22,753 nt of DNA from a virus. The stretch is from the IMG/VR virus record IMGVR_UViG_3300042879_004656, positions 1 to 22,753 of that record. One strand, written 5' to 3'. Below the pieces are notes generated by a model. That model was given only the letters and a program-made list of their open reading frames with translations. It did not search any database and had not been told where the DNA came from. Positions 22,460 through 22,753 of this stretch are shown piece after piece; position 1 is the stretch's first letter, and each line of letters starts with the position of its first letter. The translations under genes and the position numbers were made by a program.

Positions 22460-22753
22460 ATGTTAGACGATATATTAAAACAATTACGTGAAACGCAGCC
22501 AAATTACAAAACAACACTTCCAATTTCAAATAAAGAAATAGAGTATCATCCATTTAAGGTAAAAGATCAAAAAATTATTACTTTAATATCCCAAGAAAAA
22601 CACACTGGGATGATATTAAAAAATCTTTGTAAATTATTGGAAAGCTGTTCAAATATTGGTAATGCAGAAGATTTGTATCTTGCCGATTTTGAATTTTTGT
22701 TTTTGCAAATTCGATCTAAAAGCGTGGAGGAACAGATTAGACTAAAGGTTGAT
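22460..22753 (+). CDS. Baseplate hub assembly protein (T4 gp26/gp51-like), partial
   Basis: The frame is open from an ATG at 22460 to the window end (98 codons, no stop). The peptide starts MLDDILKQLRE. It contains YHPFKVKDQKIITLISQEK and then LADFEFLFLQIRSKSVEEQI. The F-K-V-K-(E/D)-(E/Q)-K and D-(I/F)-E-(Y/F)-LFL-x-(I/L)-RSKSV pattern is that of the T4 hub assembly proteins gp26 and gp51. These are known to be needed for making the central hub. It starts 8 nt after the preceding gene, with no clear Shine-Dalgarno, so it probably depends on read-through translation. Which of the two T4 proteins it matches cannot be told from this part. Confidence 0.6.
   Translation, partial: MLDDILKQLRETQPNYKTTLPISNKEIEYHPFKVKDQKIITLISQEKHTGMILKNLCKLLESCSNIGNAEDLYLADFEFLFLQIRSKSVEEQIRLKVD

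Overview
This window is the virion-structure region of a T4-like myovirus (tailed phage with a contractile tail). On the minus strand the genes run in T4 order: neck (gp13, gp14), tail terminator (gp15), terminase (gp16, gp17), sheath (gp18), tube (gp19), portal (gp20), prohead core proteins, protease (gp21), scaffold (gp22) and major capsid protein (gp23). The DNA is AT-rich apart from the capsid gene, the baseplate is short compared with T4, and the AT-rich style recalls marine T4-like phages. The host cannot be read from this window.

Layout, left to right. Bases 1-144 (+) hold the C-terminal end of a tail-tube-fold protein. It converges on the capsid gene across a bidirectional terminator (164-195). 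From 215 to 21406 everything lies on the minus strand. The head module is gp23, gp22, a putative internal head protein, gp21, gp67-like, gp68-like and gp20. Then come two tandem tube paralogues, the sheath, the terminase pair, gp15-gp14-gp13 and a cysteine-rich unknown. The baseplate follows: a P2-like W-J-I set (gp25, short gp6, gpI/gp7-like), a 270-aa unknown, a large gp27-like hub, gp53-like and gp48-like. At 21407-21451 transcription diverges. The plus strand carries gp4 (head completion nuclease fold), another tube-fold protein and the start of a gp26/gp51-like hub assembly protein.

A recurrent box on the coding strand, CTAAATA followed by A or T (once TATAAATA, the T4 late consensus), sits just upstream of nine genes. 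The genes it precedes head functional groups: gp48-53-hub, gp25-6-I, gp13-17, gp18, the tubes, gp20-core-21, gp22, gp23, and gp4 on the other strand. These are inferred late promoters. Four lie only 9-10 nt from the ATG.

No integrase, tRNA, CRISPR array or IS element was seen, and no gene-free stretch exceeds 300 bases. The most interesting leads are a 171-aa protein with a T4-internal-protein-like capsid-targeting and cleavage sequence, the near-leaderless late promoters, the multiplied tube-fold genes, the cysteine-rich ORF and the unusual hub.
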